A model generated the notes under the pieces. That model did not search any database, was not told the origin of the DNA, and saw nothing but the letters and a program-made list of their open reading frames with translations. A stretch of 8,478 nt of DNA from CBDCWA01 sp046048295 (GTDB lineage: Bacteria > Pseudomonadota > Alphaproteobacteria > Rhizobiales > Hyphomicrobiaceae). Location: NCBI GenBank assembly GCA_046048295.1, contig JBJOGJ010000174.1:1-8478 (forward strand), in the 5' to 3' direction. The position numbers and the translations under genes were made by a program. Positions 6,650 through 8,478 of this stretch are shown here, piece by piece. Numbering within the stretch: position 1 is the stretch's first letter; every line of letters starts with the position of its first letter.

Positions 6650-7225
6650 GTGATGCCGAGGTTCCTATTCGCAGCTCTGGCGCTGATCTTGACGACAGCC
6701 TTTCCGGCAGCAGCCTTCACGACGAAGGAAGCTCCGGCGGAGCTAAATTGGCGTGAGCTCATTCCACCGGAAGCTCTTGTCGTACCGAAGGCACGGCGTT
6801 CACCCTTCGATCTCGGACGCCTCGAAGATCCCACGAAGCCCGTCGACCTGAATGCGCCGCCGGCACCGGTTCCCGAGGGGCAGTGGATGTCGCGGCCCGC
6901 GGCCAGCCAGGCGCGTGCACCAGCGAAGGTGGTCGAGGCCCTCGATGGGAAGTTGGTGCGGATTGGTGGATACGTCGTGCCGCTGGACTTCGATGCGACG
7001 ACCGTGAAGGAATTCCTCCTCGTTCCGTTCGTCGGTGCCTGCATCCATGTTCCGCCACCGCCGGCCAATCAGATTATCTATGTGAAATCCCAAGACGGCT
7101 TCAAGCTCAACGGATTGTTCGATCCGGTGTACGTTACCGGCACATTGCGGACAAAAGCGGCTTTCACGGGGCTCGCGCAGACCGGTTACAGCCTCGATGC
7201 GACCAAGACTGAAATGAGGAAATAG
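6650..7225 (+). CDS. Secreted DUF3299 protein of the zinc-type operon
   Basis: A protein of 191 residues (GTG at 6650) or 190 (ATG at 6653). GAGG at 6638–6641 is 8 nt before the GTG and 11 nt before the ATG, so the start is not settled. A Sec signal peptide is clear: MMPR, hydrophobic FLFAALALILTTAF, likely cleavage after PAAA (about residue 22). A proline-rich linker (about 60–95) precedes the DUF3299 core with RIGGYVVPLDFDATTVKEF (104–122) and LLVPFVGACIHVPPPPANQ (123–141). Cys131 and His133 in the CIHVPPPPANQ segment are family-conserved and look like a metal or redox site. The gene lies 11 bp after the permease stop and 2 bp before the DUF1007 gene. Function is unknown; I recall the family as a repeated member of Zur-linked ABC operons. 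A periplasmic partner of the permease is the simplest reading. Confidence 0.85.
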   Translation: MMPRFLFAALALILTTAFPAAAFTTKEAPAELNWRELIPPEALVVPKARRSPFDLGRLEDPTKPVDLNAPPAPVPEGQWMSRPAASQARAPAKVVEALDGKLVRIGGYVVPLDFDATTVKEFLLVPFVGACIHVPPPPANQIIYVKSQDGFKLNGLFDPVYVTGTLRTKAAFTGLAQTGYSLDATKTEMRK

Positions 7226-7227
7226 CC

Positions 7228-7866
7228 ATGAGAGCGCTGTTTGGGATCGTGCTGGCGTTGGCCACTTTCGGGGGTGCACATCTGGCACAAGCGCATCCGC
7301 ACGTATGGGCGCAGGTTCGGAGCGTTGTCGTATACAAGGATGGGCAGGTTGCCGGGTTGCGGCACGAATGGCGCTTCGATGAAAACTTCACCGAGAGCAT
7401 CAAGGAAGAGTTCGACAAGAACGGCGATGGTAAGCTTGCGAAATCCGAACTCGATGAACTCGTGAAGCTGAATATGGCTGCGCTGGAGGACTTCGACTTT
7501 TTCACCATCGTGCGCTCGGAGGGGAAGAAGCTGGCATTCGGAAAGCCTTTCGATTTCTCCATGGAGCACGTCGATAAACAGATTGTGCTGCGCTTCACGG
7601 TAGCTCTCAAGACGGCGCTGAGGGCAGGGCAGGCGTTCGCGTTCACGGTCGAGGATCCAACCTTCTACACGAGCATGCAATTCGTGCAGGAAGCAGACAG
7701 TGTCGCGCTTGGCACAGGCGCGCCGGCGGGCTGCAGGATCAGCCTCGGTGATCGGAACCCGGCAACGGCCGAAGAGAGGGCGCTCGTCGAGGCGTTTTCA
7801 GACGGTATTACCGGGGGAGTTGCCATGGCCGGCAACCAGAAGATGGCGCACGTCAGCTGCGGTTGA
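7228..7866 (+). CDS. Secreted DUF1007 protein with EF-hand loop
   Basis: This 212-residue protein starts at an ATG with GAGGA 7 nt upstream. A signal peptide (MRALFGIVLALATFGGAHLAQA) with an AQA cleavage site would leave a mature protein beginning HPHVW, the DUF1007 hallmark. An EF-hand loop DKNGDGKLAKSE occupies 63–74, with Asp63, Asn65, Asp67, Lys69 (backbone position) and Glu74 in canonical places, flanked by helical sequence. Cys169 and Cys211 are the only cysteines and could form a disulfide. Other mature histidines are His46, His114 and His208. DUF1007 (COG3683 as I recall) is labelled as a periplasmic component of uncharacterised ABC transport and is often near nickel/cobalt efflux genes elsewhere. 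Here it ends the Zur-box operon. A role as periplasmic metal-binding partner is inferred. Confidence 0.87.
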   Translation: MRALFGIVLALATFGGAHLAQAHPHVWAQVRSVVVYKDGQVAGLRHEWRFDENFTESIKEEFDKNGDGKLAKSELDELVKLNMAALEDFDFFTIVRSEGKKLAFGKPFDFSMEHVDKQIVLRFTVALKTALRAGQAFAFTVEDPTFYTSMQFVQEADSVALGTGAPAGCRISLGDRNPATAEERALVEAFSDGITGGVAMAGNQKMAHVSCG

Positions 7867-7875
7867 TGCCCGGCG

Positions 7876-7900
7876 CTTCGATCCTCAGGCAGGATCGAGG
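7876..7900. terminator. Hairpin between convergent operon end and rsmA
   Basis: CTTCGATCCT (7876–7885) and AGGATCGAGG (7891–7900) can form a 10-bp stem, with one G·U pair on the + strand, and a 5-nt loop CAGGC. It begins 10 bp after the DUF1007 stop codon and overlaps the rsmA stop codon, so it is placed to end transcripts from both sides. Neither strand shows a following U tract, so it may act mainly as a 3' stability hairpin or with Rho. Confidence 0.45.
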
Positions 7901-8478
7901 GATTGAGCCAGCTTCGCGTAATCGGCCGGTGTGAGCTGTTCACTCCTTAGTTCGGGGGCTATACCTGCAGTCCGGAGCAGAAGTTCCGGCTGCGGCACGA
8001 TCTGGCGCAGGCTTTGGCGAAGCATCTTGCGCCTTTGCCCGAATGCAGCGGCGGTCAGGCGGCCGAGAGTTTGCACGTTGCATGCCGGAGTGGGGTCCTC
8101 TATCGGCTCGAACATGACAACTGCCGATGCAACTTTCGGCGGCGGTGTAAAGGCTGCTGGTGGAAGTGTCATTGCGATACGTGGCTTTGTGCGCCACTGC
8201 GCAATCACAGACAGCCGTCCGTATGCCTTGGTGTTGGGCATCGCCACGATTCGCTCGGCAACCTCCTTCTGGAACATGAGTACGAGGCCACTAAACCAGG
8301 GTGGCCAGGGGGCACATTCAAGCCAGCCGACGAGCAGGCGGGTCGCAATTCCGTAAGGCAGATTGGCAACGATGTAGACCGGATCCGTGCGATGCTCGAG
8401 CAGTCGCGGCCAATCCGCTTGGAGTGCGTCGCAGAAGTGCGTAGTGAGGCGGCCTGGATAGTGCGCGGCAATGGCTTC
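7885..8478 (-). CDS. rsmA: 16S rRNA dimethyladenosine transferase RsmA/KsgA (5' part cut off)
   Basis: The reading frame on the - strand runs from the window edge to TGA at 7887–7885, giving 197 residues of the C-terminal two thirds; the start and the glycine-rich SAM motif are outside the window. The visible part begins EAIAAHYPGRL and has the catalytic motif IV VANLPYGIAT (about 37–46 of the visible part), then LVLMFQKEVAERIVA, YGRLSVIAQW and FTPPPKVASAVV, all family-typical. An internal ATG at 8277 is not the start. RsmA dimethylates two adjacent adenosines (A1518 and A1519 in E. coli numbering) near the 3' end of 16S rRNA during 30S maturation; its loss gives kasugamycin resistance. It is convergent with the ABC operon, with 18 bp between the stop codons. 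Confidence 0.95.
   Translation of the reverse strand, partial: EAIAAHYPGRLTTHFCDALQADWPRLLEHRTDPVYIVANLPYGIATRLLVGWLECAPWPPWFSGLVLMFQKEVAERIVAMPNTKAYGRLSVIAQWRTKPRIAMTLPPAAFTPPPKVASAVVMFEPIEDPTPACNVQTLGRLTAAAFGQRRKMLRQSLRQIVPQPELLLRTAGIAPELRSEQLTPADYAKLAQSLDPA

Noticed and set aside
7164..7680. Two long - strand frames opposite the DUF1007 gene
   Set aside because: They overlap each other and a gene with a signal peptide, EF-hand and ribosome site; the translations are low-complexity Ser- or Arg-rich.
8205..8471. 88-codon - strand frame at the right edge
   Set aside because: It is out of frame with rsmA, whose NLPY motif is read in the neighbouring frame through the same bases.

Overview
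The window looks like chromosomal DNA from a GC-rich alphaproteobacterium, most likely of the Rhizobiales/Hyphomicrobiales type. I base this on protein style and on the gene order acpP–fabF–mltG–yicC–gmk with rsmA nearby, which I recall as typical of that group. I could not run a search, so genus is not assigned. No RNA genes, insertion sequences, CRISPR arrays or prophage traces were seen.

Left part (1–4590): a conserved housekeeping block, all on the + strand. It starts with the last codons of acyl carrier protein (acpP), then β-ketoacyl-ACP synthase II (fabF), the inner-membrane endolytic murein transglycosylase MltG, the YicC-family endoribonuclease and guanylate kinase (gmk). yicC and gmk are joined by an ATGA stop/start overlap. 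These genes serve fatty acid elongation, peptidoglycan chain termination, RNA decay and GMP phosphorylation.

Middle part (4591–7866): the most interesting segment. An AT-rich 19-bp near-palindrome (4614–4632) lies in the 69-bp gap after gmk and closely resembles the Gram-negative Zur (zinc uptake regulator) operator; it covers the -10 region of a plausible promoter. It is followed by four tightly packed genes: a MacB/LolD-type ABC ATPase, an FtsX/MacB-fold permease (ATGA overlap), a secreted DUF3299 protein and a secreted DUF1007 protein. DUF1007 carries an HPH sequence at its predicted mature N-terminus and a canonical EF-hand loop. The layout suggests a zinc-starvation-induced envelope system whose mechanism is, to my knowledge, not established. 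It resembles operons I recall from Zur regulons (PA4063–PA4066 of Pseudomonas aeruginosa, ZrgA-E of Vibrio cholerae), but with DUF1007 where those have another periplasmic protein.

Right part (7867–8478): rsmA (16S rRNA dimethyladenosine transferase) on the - strand, cut by the window end and convergent with the metal operon. A 10-bp hairpin overlapping the rsmA stop codon sits at the junction and may terminate both transcripts. The zinc-type operon therefore appears to be inserted between gmk and rsmA, two housekeeping genes that are often near each other in this group.
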